Assembly (NCBI GenBank): GCA_013399015.1 | Contig: VWZX01010273.1 | Coordinates: 7,577,385 to 7,641,384 of the forward strand | Origin: Galbula dea | Taxonomy: Eukaryota; Chordata; Aves; Piciformes; Galbulidae | Reading direction: 5' to 3' | DNA: 64,000 bases | Shown: in pieces, positions 24,813 through 36,495 of the stretch | Layout: each line of letters opens with the position of its first letter | Numbering within the stretch: the first letter of the stretch is position 1 | Notes under the pieces: model-generated | Seen by the model: only the letters and a program-made list of their open reading frames with translations | What the model was told of the DNA's origin: nothing | The model's database searches: none | Made by a program: the position numbers and the translations under genes

Positions 24813-24942
24813 TTTTGGAGGCTCAAGTAGGAGCTCATGGAAGGACGAAAGTCGGGCTTTTATGGCTTCTAAAACACTTTTGTTGACCGAGTATGTTGAG
24901 TTGCTCATGCCTGGAGGACAGACCTCTATATGGCCTTCAAAT
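24813..24942 (-). CDS. PPP6R3: PPP6R3 coding exon 7, residues 282-325
   Basis: The exon is 130 nt, with acceptor GCTTCAG and donor AAA|GTAAGT. After a split Thr codon it reads FEGHIEVCPPGMSNSTYSVN, then KSVLEAIKARLSSFHELLLE and PPK. The LSSFHELLLEPP segment is conserved among SAPS proteins. The intron before it is 687 bp (24,943-25,629). Confidence 0.96.
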
Positions 24943-25629
24943 CTGAAGCACACAAGAGGAAAATCTATTAATTAATATCAAAACTAGTTATAAACCATCT
25001 TTAAGATATGATTTCAAAAGTGTCATGGTTCTGAAGGCATGTGAAAAGGATGAGAAGGCAAGTAAAAACATAAGGTTACAAATAGAAATGAAGTGTAAAC
25101 TAATGGTTGAACAAGATTTTGCCAAACATCAGTCATAGTAGTTTTAGGTTTATAGTGCTTGACATCTCCAATATGGTTTAGAGATTAAACATAACAGTTG
25201 TTCTCTTGCCTCAGAAGAGGAAAGAGAAAGAGCTTCACTCATCTATCCTGAGCAACACAACCAAGGTGCATGTACTACAGAGATCTGTCCAGCAGTTTCT
25301 CAAAGTGAAGCTGCAATAAAATTCCAAATAACTTTACAAAAAGTCAATAGCCACTCATGGCACTGTATATTTTTACTTTATTCCTTGTATCCAGAAACAA
25401 ACTGATGAAATGCAGTTAGTCTGATCTGTCAAGAAGCACTTAACCAGCTTCTAGGATACACTGCAGAAAGACCAGTCATGTAGTGAAAGTGCAGCAATGC
25501 CAACCACAATGGCTTTGTTCTTTTACTACTTCATCAACAAGAGGCCACAAAAATGGTTCAGTCTTAAGTAGAGGAGAGCAGTGCAGTTAAATTAGGCAGG
25601 CATAATTGAGGTGAAACAAGAACACTTAC

Positions 25630-25743
25630 GTCTGTCGTCTCGTCTCAAGTAAGGTCAACAGGATTTGGATTGCACTGACTATTGCAGATTCATTCTTTTC
25701 TTTATGAAAGATATTAGAGAGCAGCTGCTCTATGATTTCTTGT
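25630..25743 (-). CDS. PPP6R3: PPP6R3 coding exon 6, residues 244-281
   Basis: The exon is 114 nt, with acceptor CTTTTCAG and donor AC|GTAAGT. It reads QEIIEQLLSNIFHKEKNESA, then IVSAIQILLTLLETRRQ, two amphipathic helices of the SAPS repeat domain. The intron before it is 671 bp (25,744-26,414) with nothing recognised. Confidence 0.96.
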
Positions 25744-26414
25744 CTGAAAAGAAAAGCATTGACATCAGATAGAACACTACTTCAGGATACAGCTGTTAAC
25801 AGTAGCAGCTACCATTTGCCCATATAAGACTAATAAGGATATTAATGAGAAGGAAACTAGTAGCTATGTCAAGCTAGCAGGTACCACTAGGACAACCACC
25901 CCCATCCCATCCTCACTGCCCCATCCTATTTTCCTGTTCCTTCCACTGATGCAGTTTTTTCATCTGACAACCAACACTACCAAAAGAGACTTTGGAGTCA
26001 GATCAACAATCTGATTTGGCTTGCCATAACAGCTGCACAAACCTAAACCTATAACCAGCAAAAGGAAAAAGGGAACAGAGGAGATGCTCCTCTGGGAGAA
26101 ACACATGCTTAGATGAACCCAAACCAAGCAAGAGATCAAAGCCCAAGTCTCCCATGTGTGCTCTGCACAGTATCAAGCTGACCTCCACGGGTCTGATCTC
26201 ACTCACTCTGCTGGCAGTGTGGGGAATATTTGGATGAAACAACTCCCCCTGCCCAAAGACATCCTCCAGGTAGGCTCTGCTTACTTGCCAGTTTACAGAG
26301 GCAGATGAGAGGTAGCCAAGAAAATCCAACTGCAAAGCAGAGCCTGGCATTTCTAAAGGTTTTTAACATCAACAGTTAAACCCAATGCTTTATATAAAAA
26401 TCAAACCAACTTAC

Positions 26415-26527
26415 TTCTCTAGGCTTGCAAGCAGTGGATCTGGTTCTGAACTGTTCTGTACTTGCAACATTTGGTCTCTGCTTAGACGAATAATTTCACA
26501 GAGTGACTGTGATGCATTTGAATGCCT
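26415..26527 (-). CDS. PPP6R3: PPP6R3 coding exon 5, residues 207-243
   Basis: The exon is 113 nt, with acceptor TTCCAG and donor AA|GTAAGT. It reads RHSNASQSLCEIIRLSRDQM, then LQVQNSSEPDPLLASLE. The ASQSLCEIIRLSRDQM helix is typical of SAPS domains. The intron before it is 212 bp. Confidence 0.97.
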
Positions 26528-26739
26528 CTGGAACAGAAACACACAGCATTTCACTCTAAGAGGAATAACATTCTTCAGCTGGGGGGGACCACGCATCCTC
26601 CCTCAAATGACCACACTTAAAGCACTGAAACTGGCTTACTGAGAAAAGCCAGCAGCAAACAGTAAAGCTAAAAGTTGTAATGTTATGTTACAGCCATGTG
26701 CTGAACACAGACCCAGAAGAGTGTTAGAACAATACTTAC

Positions 26740-26805
26740 ATCTTCATCTTGAGAGGGATGTACAATTTCCACAAGCCGTTGGATAATTCTCTCCTCATTT
26801 AACCA
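26740..26805 (-). CDS. PPP6R3: PPP6R3 coding exon 4, residues 185-206
   Basis: A short 66-nt exon, phase 0 at both ends. It reads WLNEERIIQRLVEIVHPSQD and then ED. The acceptor is TTTGCAG and the donor GAT|GTAAGT. The intron before it (26,806-27,402) contains the CR1 fragment at 26,949-27,042. Confidence 0.96.
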
Positions 26806-26948
26806 CTGCAAAAAAGTGTTTGTGGGTATTAGCCAAGGGAATGAATTCCAGTCATGAAAACTAACAAAATGAAAAGTAGTCCTTCTTCCTTGGAAAGCCA
26901 AATGGGAGTGTTCTGCCTTTGGATGTAAAAAGACTCTGTGATGGATGT

Positions 26949-27042
26949 GTTCCTTTGTGACCTACTGTAGGGAATCCTGCTGTGGCAGGGGGACTGGACT
27001 AGATGACCTTTGAAGGTCCCTTCCAACCCCTAACATTCTGTG
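26949..27042 (+). mobile_element. CR1 LINE fragment
   Basis: A short 3' end of a CR1 element. It carries the block AATCCTGCTGTGGCAGGGGG, then ACTGGACTAGATGACCTTTG, GGTCCCTTCCAACCCCTAAC and a terminal ATTCTGTGA. It lies in the 597-bp intron between coding exons 3 and 4, about 140 bp from the exon 4 acceptor, antisense to the gene. Confidence 0.88.
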
Positions 27043-27402
27043 ACAACTGCCACAAGTCATACTGGCAGAATTTCTAAACAAGGACTAACAGTACTTCAGA
27101 TAAAGGGAAAAAAGTAAACCAAAGGCTTAGCTGTAACTTTTCAATAAACTTTCTGATGCCAAAAAAGTATCAGTAAGATCCAAAAAGTTTTTAAAACTGC
27201 ATCTTGCAATTTTAAGATAGGTGTTAAAGACCAGGGGAAGTGACCAGCCACACAGGCTCTAAGCTGTTCCTCCCCCCAAAACCAACCCCACACATCTGAT
27301 TTCAGCTCAGTTAAGAAAGAAACTTAGTAAAACCAGCAGAAGATAAGCCCATCTTATAGAGTTCACATGTATCAGACAATAAACCTGAGGCGTTTTACTT
27401 AC

Positions 27403-27540
27403 ATTTAACACTTCTTGCCGGGGCTGTGGAGGTTCTATGCAAGTCAGTAGCCTGAGCAACAAGTCCATAATAGCAGATGTCCCTATGTGCTTAATAATGA
27501 GGTCTACAAAATCATGTTTCCTCTTTAAAAATTCCACAAT
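27403..27540 (-). CDS. PPP6R3: PPP6R3 coding exon 3, residues 139-184
   Basis: The exon is 138 nt, phase 0 at both ends, with acceptor TTTCTAG and donor AAT|GTAAGT. It reads IVEFLKRKHDFVDLIIKHIG, then TSAIMDLLLRLLTCIEPPQP and RQEVLN. The LIIKHIGTSAIMDLLLRLL stretch is a SAPS core motif. The intron before it is 892 bp (27,541-28,432) with no recognised content. Confidence 0.97.
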
Positions 27541-28432
27541 CTAGAAATTAAAATGAAGTAAGCTTACTTATCTGTATTTTACATGGTAAATTACACCAAC
27601 CACTTCTAGTTTCTCTCTCCTACCAAATGGGAGAAAATAAATGAGAATTTCTTGAACACTTCTGCCACCTAAAGCTTGCACAACAAGGCAAGATCAAAAG
27701 CACTGACATATAGAATAGCAAAAGTGTCACAGGAGAGATCCCTACTACATGCAGTGTGTCTTGGGCCTCCTCTCAAACCCAGCTTGCTGACCATAAACTA
27801 CTTACAATCCAATGCACAGCCAGCTTACCTTTTTGGTATGAATTACTCTCATCCCTCCCTAGAGGGCAAAGCTCAACACAGCAAAACCTTATCACAACAC
27901 AAACAAATACAGAGCTTGCTAAAATAAGGATGCAGAGCAGCATCACAAACTTACTTTGCTCAAGTGTGAGAACTAGCCATTGCAGCTGTTTGCACTATTG
28001 GGCCACATGAACCCAGAGCACAACAACATTCCTGAATGAGAGACTTCAAATGTCTCTCACTTTGTTCTCTAAGAATTCTTTACATGAAATCAGACCCACT
28101 CCCACTGATTCAATTCACTTATCTTCACCTCTAACAGCTGTTAATGCAAATATCACCACATGGAATACTAGGCTAATTTAAGGCAAAAGGGAATCTCTCC
28201 TACACTGATTGCACAAATAGCTGAATCAAAACACATCTTCCTCATCCAAACATTTTTTAATCCTGTCCATACCATAAAAAACCCCCAAACCTTGATGTCT
28301 TCAATGAGTATGGAAGCTGACTGTTCTTTGACTCGGCTGCTATTCCTCCAATGCATAGTCTTAAAGCAGCACTACTGACTACTACAACTTCAATAGAGCA
28401 CTTATGAACTTAGAGAGCTTGTCAATATTTAC

Positions 28433-28619
28433 CTGTTCTGGTTTTCTGCTTATAAGAATACTTAGCACCTTGCTGAAGAAACTGGCCAGTAAAGGGTTTA
28501 GAGGAGATTCATTTAAAAGGAAGCTGTACAGTTTCATAAGTAAGGATTCTTCTTCTCCCAGCCTATCATTAATCTGTGAGACATCTGATGTCAGCAGCTC
28601 ACATGATATGTTTGGATAT
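28433..28619 (-). CDS. PPP6R3: PPP6R3 coding exon 2, residues 76-138
   Basis: The exon is 187 nt, with acceptor TTCCCCAG and donor CAG|GTAAAT. It completes Lys76, then reads YPNISCELLTSDVSQINDRL, GEEESLLMKLYSFLLNESPL and NPLLASFFSKVLSILISRKP. The ANISCE-like YPNISCELLTSDV and the LASFFSKVLSILI helix are characteristic of SAPS proteins. The intron before it is 755 bp (28,620-29,374). Confidence 0.97.
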
Positions 28620-29374
28620 CTGGGGAAAACAAATAAACAAAAAATAAAAAAATCCACCACTCATACACTTCAAAGTTGTCAAAATTCCAGCTCTGAATTC
28701 AGGAGCCAGTAAGGCTTCTAACCAAGTTTTCAAGCAGGGTTAGTGTGCATTAATTAAAGCAGCAAACTACTGCAAAGTAACATCATTGCACATTCAGCCT
28801 ATAAGCTCTGTTCTTTCATTCAAGAAATGGACAGAAGTGATTTTCTGTGAATTGCTAGGTTGACTTTTGAGCCTGACCCTCCTCAGCAAGCTAGCTGAAG
28901 TCACAGCCATACCCAGTTCTTAAGAGTTCTAGCTCTGCAAAGTGAAACACTAGCATTTAGACATTAAGTAGATTCTTCCAAGGAGTGGTACAGACCTCCT
29001 CATAAGCATTTTCAATATATCTTCCCATTCATCAATAAAACAAAGCTAAACACTTAACTACATTACCCAAATAGGGTTTTTCATTCAACTGCTCTCTTAC
29101 TAACAACAACTACAAGGTTCTTCAGGTGTGTTCTGCTTTTTTTTGTTGTTGTTAGCCTCCTCTGAGCAGCAATTGCTTTTTGTATTTGTGAAGAAGAGGC
29201 TTCCATTTGCAAACTATAAATAAATCATTCTAACATTTGCATAAGTTCTATGAAGCCCACTTAAACTCTGGATACCAGTACTGTACTACACACCAGCACA
29301 CTAGCAAATCAACTGGAGCAAGTCACCCCTCTTTCCACCTTCCCAAGTCTCCCCATCCCCAAAAGTTTTCCTAC

Positions 29375-29601
29375 TTATATCGAATTTTTTCATCCATGTC
29401 TTGAGGTGGCTCTTCGATGATAAAGGAAACTAAGTCTTCCAAGCATTCTAACTTCAGCAGAAAGTCTATAAGTTTGCGATTCTGAGCCTTGCACTCTTGC
29501 AGAACATCCTCTTCATCCATCAACTCCTTCAGTGTTACATCATCTCTCTCTAGAAGTGTATCTATGTGGGATGACGAATGGAGATCAAATTTCCAAAACA
29601 T
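29375..29601 (-). CDS. PPP6R3: PPP6R3 coding exon 1 (start codon), residues 1-75
   Basis: The ATG at 29,599-29,601 opens MFWKFDLHSSSHIDTLLERD, the invariant N-terminus of the family. The sequence before it is ACCAGC, giving A at -3, a good initiation context. The exon itself starts at 29,607 after a TTCTCCAG acceptor, so only six untranslated bases precede the ATG here and the rest of the 5'UTR is upstream. It ends at AA|GTAGGA. The remaining residues include TLKELMDEEDVLQECKAQNR and the LECLEDLVSFIIEEPP helix. Confidence 0.97.
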
Positions 29602-31517
29602 GCTGGTCTGGAGAAGAAAAATACACACCAATTAAGTTGACAAATATATTGAAGCAGTATTAGTAACACTTCAGAGCAGTATTTCAGAGCTTCTAACCCC
29701 AAAGGCAACTGCATGCAAAGAATCTTTCTAGAACTCAAATGAGAGCATGATGCTGATGATTACAAGTTACAAAATCAGACTTGATTAAAGATGACCCTAT
29801 GCTAATGTTTTATACCTTGAGCATTAGCCAATATTCTAATACCCAAAGGCAAAGTTAGGCTCTAGGCTTTTACTTACATGAATGGAATATGCTAATCTGC
29901 CTTAAAGCAAAAGGCTAACTTCAGTTTTAAAAGTTTACTGAATTTGTTCTTCCCAACTTTTGTTTTTCATCAATGCACCAAGCCTCAGATTCAGAAAAAC
30001 CTGTACAGCAACTAACAGAGCTGGGAGAAGATAAAATGGGCACTCCATAAGTGCACTAAAGTATCACCCCTACCCTTCAAGAAAAGGCCTATAACAATTC
30101 TTGGAGGAATTACAGTAATTTTAACTTGCAGGTAGAACACATCAAAGTGCTGGAGCTAATTTCAACAAGGGACCTACTCTCTCTCATTGTTTACCTCCCT
30201 GCAAAACCTTGACACAGGAGAAAGAACAAGGGACAATAAATTATCTTATGCAAACATGTGAAAGGGCAGTGACCCCAACCACTGAAATATTATAAAGGGC
30301 CATAACAGTAATGTGTAAGGATGAGCAACTTCACTTTTCCTTGTAAAATTCACTGGCACCTCCATGTTACTTCTGTTGGTCTAAGACACCTTTCAAGCAG
30401 TTGCTACTGAGAACTCTGCTACCAGAACAGAACACTTCAGTCTACAATAGATGTAATAAACTCCTGCTCTCACCTCTCATTAAGCTCAATAACAAGCATC
30501 TGCTCCATTGTCCCCTCTCCAAAACAGGAGGACATTTAACCTCTGACACAGCAGCAGCGGGTCTTACCTGAATGCTAAATTTAAGGGGATTGAAAGAGAC
30601 ACTACAGATACTGGAAAACAGCAAGAGAAACTTTCCTTACAGTTGGAAGCAGCATGGTTTTAGGCAGTACTCATTTAAATAAGGAAAGAAACACTGCATC
30701 TGCTCCTTCATAACTGCCTTCCAAGAGTGAAGGATTAATTCTCTGTACTAATTACTGCTGTGTATTAGCCACATCACGAGCTGCGAGGACATGTAGATAC
30801 CAGAGAGCTCTTCTGTAAGCTGCAGGTTTTATGCAGATGCAAGCTTAAAGACAATAATCAAACTATGCTTTTTTCATACACTTATCAAAACTTAAAAAAC
30901 CTAAACCAGAACCAATTCTTATGCAAACTAAGAGGTAGTCAGCTTTAAACATTTGTTTCCAGGTTAAAATGGATTCAGCATGCACACTACAGCTACTTAC
31001 AATAGCCAAATTTAGTACGTAAGCAGTTTAGAAAACAAGTTCAGGGATCCAGTAAAACCCTTATGACTCTCTTCATTAGCAAGACTGCCCAGATTTGGCT
31101 TAAATATTGAAAAGCCTGATAACAGTCACTACAGAGAACTTTTCAACTGCTTTTAGGGTTTTCATTGTTGCTTTTAACTATTACATGCTGATCTCTTTAA
31201 TACCACCTCTACTTTGCTTAGCCTTTTGTCAGAAGTTGCAAGCATACAGAACTACCTCTAGATAACACAGCTTTCTGTTTAAAGAGATGAGAATCAAAAA
31301 AATCAATCAGGGAAAGGTGCAGGTAATTTCAATTGCAGTATCAGCACTTATCATCCAAGATCCCCAGAAGGATTAAGTGGTTAAAAAAAGACAGAAAAAA
31401 TTTTCTAGCTAAAGTGTGAGTAAACTTAGAAGCAGGGCTCAAAACACCTGATCTCACCAATTAGCTTAAATCAAACATGAAGGTGTTATTATAAACAACT
31501 AGCTCATGTGGGAGGGT

Positions 31518-31622
31518 ATTCAGGCTACACACAGACTTATTGTAAGCAAGTGAAACTAGTGCATTAGTATATTCAGGCTACACACAGACTTATTGTAAGC
31601 AAGTGAAACCAGTGCATTAGTA
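31518..31622. repeat. 53-bp tandem duplication, two copies
   Basis: Copy 1 is 31,518-31,570 and copy 2 is 31,571-31,622. Both begin ATTCAGGCTACACACAGACT and continue in step, with one difference (GAAACT versus GAAACC). The near-identity suggests a recent tandem duplication, possibly variable in copy number. It lies in PPP6R3 intron 1. Confidence 0.97.
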
Positions 31623-31848
31623 AAGTCATTAAAGATGATTTTTTTTGTTTGCTTTGGTTTGTTTAAGCCTTTAAAAAGTAGATCAGATTCCTTCCCTTGC
31701 CCCAGTTAGTCAAAGTAGCATCTTGGCATGTAACCACTATCAATGCTAATTCCAGATGGAAAGCCCTAGTGATTAAAGCTCATTTCAAGTAGCTTCAATG
31801 TATTTCTCAGGTTATCTATTTCAAGAGAAATTCAACAATGGAAAATAG

Positions 31849-31872
31849 CAACAGCAACAACAACAACAACAA
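31849..31872. repeat. CAA microsatellite with A-run
   Basis: About seven CAA/CAG triplets followed by a run of A. A simple repeat with no evidence of function. Confidence 0.9.
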
Positions 31873-33954
31873 AAAAAGAGGCATACTACTGCAAACATGT
31901 TACTGTGTTATTTCACAAACTGTCTCCCAGGCAAGCTCTGTTAGGGGCTGCTCCCTCAACATGTCAGGTGCCGGCCAGAGATTATTCCATCACTTTTCAA
32001 CAGGAGCCCAGGTCCTTTGAAATAAGGAAAAATAAACAACATAAAGAGTGCCAAAAAAGGAAGTCCAGGAACCCTGAAGAGAAGAGAATTTTCTTAGGTG
32101 TTATTACTGGTGATAATCTAGAATTAGTCTACCATAGTTCTGAAGGGAAGTTTTAAACCCAAGAAGTTATTGCTGTGCTTCCCACAGCTTTCCTACTGCT
32201 CTACCCACCCTCCCCAAACCTATCCATTCTGATATTTTGAATTAGCTTCATGCTCTTTCAAATTTCAGTTCCATTAACAGTGTCAGAATTAGGCCTTGTG
32301 TCCAGAAATCTGGAGTGCTCCTCCCAAAATTGCACTATCTGCAAATTTATGCTAAACCCCACAGGTCACTGGGGTTGTGTTACTCCCAAGATTCAATTCC
32401 ACTGCTAACAGGAGCAGAAAAAAAAAATAAATCACAACATTTGGATTCAATGAAAGATACAAAAAGACTGCAAATATGAGACATGCTCAAGATTAGATGC
32501 TACAAGAAAGAAAATAATCCAGGATAATACTCAGAAGTCTCAGATGGGAAAGGGAAAGGTGTTTTAAAGATGGTAAAGCTGCTGCAGACACCTGACTTGT
32601 CTTTTGTAACTTGAGTTAGTTTTCCATAACCTCTGAACATCCCCAGCAAGCAATACTGACAGACAGACTTCTAATTCCTGTAAATGGTACTCCTGAAAGT
32701 TTACATCAACTTGCTGGTCTACAAATTAGGACAATTCAAGATTCTAAGGAACACCTAGCATTCAGAAAAACACTGTTTTGTTCTCTTAGTTAATATTGTT
32801 AATGGATTCTCCTCTGAATGAGGAATGAATGAATATGAATGAACATGTAACATTCCATGTAGTAAACATCTGGCTTGAAACTGAAAGGAAGGAATGCAAT
32901 TCACCAGCATGAAGAAAGCCTGTCAACTGCTCCTAGATACAGGCAACTGAAATTCTCACTTGAATTGTTTGCTAAAGACATGAAACAAAGCTTAAAAGGG
33001 ATCCTTTCAGACCAGAAAAAAATAACCCAAAGAAACAAACGAAAGACACCCCACACCACAAACCCAACCTGATGTCTTCTACCTACAACTGAAGAAAACT
33101 ATACTATGTGGATTTTTTTTTTTTAAGCAGTAACTACTCTCTGGTTCCTTCTAGAGGTCAAATACTTAATTGGCATCTTCTTCTGAAAAAGTCAGTACCA
33201 ACTGCATAAAATAAGTTTCTCTGTAGCTTGGAGTCAACATAGATGTCAAACACCTTTCCTGAATACAGACATTCCTGTATTCAAGCAACAAAGATGTGAA
33301 TTCCAGTCAGACAAACCCATTGTTGAAGTTTGGACAATGTCTTCTGTATTGAACCTTTTACAAAACAGACTTGTTTAAAGTATTCAGGAATCCCTTCAGG
33401 GAATAAGAAAACTATTGAAGTAAGTTGCCTATTTCAGTTAAAGTTTTAAGCATCACACTTAAGTAAAACAAACATGAGAAACAGTTTGCAAGGAGTTACT
33501 TCCAACTTGGTCCCCCTACCAACTGAGCTACAAGCAGACATTTGGATCTAGACCAGTGTGGAAAGAAAACTAAAAGGACCTCAGCTAGGCAGCTGAAGGC
33601 TGTTTTACCTGACAACTGGATGTTAAATGCATATACAACAGAGCTTCTGGTAGGAACTTAGCAGATTTTACAGCAAAACCCAGTGTCATTTTTCAAGCAA
33701 TAGAAACTTCTTTTTAAAAGAAGTGTATCAGCATCAAGCTGAAGATTCTGTAATAGATGAATGTGTGAGATATGCTAAGAGTTAGAGAAAGAATTGCATT
33801 TAAAAAACTAAACTCAGAATGTAACTCTCAATTTTCTTTATAAAAAAATCAGAGTTTCTTAAAGGTTCAAGTGCACAATGGAAAAAAACCAAGTTACCTT
33901 TGCACCTACAGAGTTGTTCCATGATTGAAATGCATCCTAAACTATCACAGTAGC

Positions 33955-34100
33955 ATAGTATCAACTGAGCTGGAAAGGACCCAATAGGATCATGAAGTCC
34001 AGCGCTTAAACCTATGCAAAACACCAAGAATCACACCATATGTCTTAGAGGATTATCTAAACACCTCTTGAAATCATTGACTGATTTAATTTGTGTAGCC
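33955..34100 (-). mobile_element. Old CR1 LINE fragment, reverse orientation
   Basis: Read on the plus strand it begins CATAGTATCAACTGAGCTGG, then AAAGGACCCAATAGGATCAT and GAAGTCCAGC. This is the reverse complement of a CR1 3' end (GGACTTCATGATCC... and TTCCAG...). The part towards 34,100 resembles the CR1 stretch that normally follows. It is diverged and its borders are approximate. It is the only clear CR1 copy in the sense orientation of PPP6R3. Confidence 0.6.
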
Positions 34101-34489
34101 TACTTCAGTAAAACAGGTTTTTACAGCAGTGCAGCAACTAGCAGAATACAACTTGGCTGGTGAATGCAAGGAAACCAATCACCAAGAGGCCTTGCTGCCA
34201 CCACAGGCCTTCTAGGTGGTCTTAAAAGCATTTCCCATTCAAAAAAATCAACTGCCTTCTAAAAATTAAAAAGATAGGTAGACTGAGGAAGGATAAAGTA
34301 ATGATAAACTCTTATGCTTTTATCACTAAGAGATTTTACCAACACTAACATCTTGAAATGTAATGATTTCTTTAAAATGCTAAGCACACCCCAGTTACAG
34401 CTTCACATAACCCCAAACAGTTAGTCCCTAGGCATATTTAACCAGTTTCCAGTTCTGGTGGGCTCTTCTTTTCCTTTCTCCAAATAATG

Positions 34490-35118
34490 GACACTTGGCT
34501 GCTTCTCAAAGTGATACTGTTCAATCTTCAGAGTTACTCCCAATGACTGGGATGCAGAAAGGCTCTTGCTTATACTTGCTCCTGCACAGACACAAGGTCA
34601 TTTCTAAATCTCGTGTCCTACCCTGGGGTGCAGTAAGTGGTGTCACTTGCCAGGATGAGGGGACAGGAGAGGTGACCCTAAACTGACCAACAAGGGATTC
34701 CATTCCATATACATCATATTCAGTTCACAGCTGAGGGATCACAAGGGTCAAGCCTCTTCTCCAGTTGCCAGCATGCAAGGAGGATTGTCTGTTCTGCCTT
34801 CAACCCTGACCCAGGTATTCCCCAATCCAGCTCTTGGATCCTGTTCCTGTCTACTGCTGAGTCATGTCTAGGACTTCCCCAGTCCCTGCCAGAACACTAG
34901 AGGTGACTGATGTAATTGCCATCAGGGGGCTGGATTCAACACTGGTACTGTATCTATTTCATTTTATTGTTATTATTCTCATTCAGACTGTCTTAGCTTT
35001 CTTCTCCAACCCACAAGTCTCTCTCCTTTATTCCCTTTCTCCTCCCTTTGGGAAACAAGAGGGGTTCAGAGAGCATCTGTCACTCATCCAGTGGCCAGCC
35101 CAGCTCTCACCCTTGACA
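34490..35118 (+). mobile_element. Solo LTR of an ERVL-like endogenous retrovirus
   Basis: The segment matches my recollection of avian ERVL long terminal repeats. It includes a GACCCTAAACTGACCAACAA region before ATTCCATTCCATATACATCA, GCCATCAGGGGGCTGGATTC, a T-rich ATTTCATTTTATTGTTATTA stretch, and near the end CTCCAACCCACAAGTCTCTC and GCATCTGTCACTCATCCAGT. It seems to end at CTTGACA near 35,118. The 5' border is uncertain. No gag, pol or env sequence flanks it, so it is probably a recombined solo LTR. Orientation is antisense to PPP6R3. Confidence 0.6.
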
Positions 35119-35913
35119 ACGGCAGTACAGTCATGCTGTAATTGAATTCCCCCCTTTTCACACTTGAGGAATGGAAGAAAATCTCATCTACAGCAACACA
35201 CTTACATTGCTTTTTTGGCATTGATAGTTCAGGGGAAAACTAAGCAATTCTTTAACTTCTATCCTGTTAAAAGAGCATAGTTTAAATAGTGTAAAAACTA
35301 AGCTCTTAACTATTCCTTAGTTTTATTTCTAAATACTTCAGAGATCACACCCTGCAATCTATTTGAAAATAAATGTTCTCAACTAAAGCAGTGAAGGTTC
35401 TTGTGTTGGTAGCTAGAAAGATAATGCTACTGTTCCAAGTCCCTAGGCTTAACTACATTACGTCCAGCAATCACAAATAAACAATGAAAGCAGTAATACA
35501 GGGAAGTTTTCATGGTACAGTTTCCACATTTCTTAAACAAGATCAATTTGCCACAGAATAAAAATTTCATGTGAAAATGTAGCAGTGTCAGAACAGCCTG
35601 TTCAGGCCACAGATGTGAACACCAACATGGAAATTCATTTTTGGACCAATATTGCCATTACTTACACTAACAATTAGACTTTTATTATTAGAAGTTAGTG
35701 AACTCTCAAAGAAACCTGGTGGAGGAGGGAACCAACAGATGGTTTGGAATTAAACAGAATACAAAATACGAACACTTCCACCTCAACAATTCAATACATA
35801 CTGCACCCAAATTTTAAGTACCCTGCACAGTCCTGGTCCTCACATTTTCAAAAGCACATAGCAAACCAGAAAAACCACGAAAGGGGAAAGAAAAAACAAT
35901 CAACAGTTCTCTG

Positions 35914-36310
35914 TTGAGTGCTCAGAGACCTTGTGCAGACCAGCTGGGCCTCCCTGTCCCACCACTGGGATGCCTGGGTGCTTCACGTCCTCCCAGCCTG
36001 GGCACAGGAGGCTGTGCTCTGCAGGGACCCAGGTTGCTAGGGGTCACTGAAGACCTCCAACCCTCCTGCAACAAACACGGTGGCCACTCTGTTGTCCAGA
36101 GGAGCCCAGACACTCAAGAGGAGCTGGAGGGAAGACCCTGTGCCCAAGGGGTAGCAGAAAGGCACATGGGAGTGATCCCTAGGAACGGGAACCTCAGGCC
36201 TGCCCCTCTCCTCCTCCTGCCACATGAGGGTATATATCTTTCAAGCCACAGCCCCTCAACTCCCAGAGTCACATGCACTGCCATCAGTGGCCCCCTGATG
36301 TCACAAGGTG
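35914..36310 (+). other. GC-rich segment, possible unidentified LTR
   Basis: About 400 bp of clearly higher GC content than the surrounding AT-rich intron. It contains several CCCTG/CCTCC blocks and a TATA-like GGTATATATC near 36,228, and abuts the CR1 fragment that follows. Abrupt composition change and a TATA motif are seen in avian LTRs, but I cannot assign a family. A 141-codon open frame across it has no recognisable domain and is probably a by-product of GC content. Confidence 0.35.
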
Positions 36311-36314
36311 TCAC

Positions 36315-36495
36315 CGAAGGAACAATTATTTTATGCTGAGGGTAGTGAAACACTGGAACGTGTTGCCTAGAGGTTTGCTCCCCAGGTCAGGTTGGACAGG
36401 GCTCTGAGCTAGTTGGAGATGCCCCTGCTGACTGCAGGGGTGTTGGACTAGATGACCTCTGAATGTCCCTTCCAACCCAAACCGTTCTAGAATAA
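36315..36495 (+). mobile_element. CR1 LINE fragment
   Basis: CR1 3' end with GAGGGTAGTGAAACACTGGA, GTCAGGTTGGACAGGGCTCT, GGGGTGTTGGACTAGATGAC, GTCCCTTCCAACCCAAACCG and a closing TTCTAGAAT. It lies in PPP6R3 intron 1, antisense. Confidence 0.9.

Noticed and set aside
35914..36339. Plus-strand open frame of 141 codons in intron 1
   Set aside because: Explained by the local GC-rich segment; no domain, and mirrored by open frames on the other strand.
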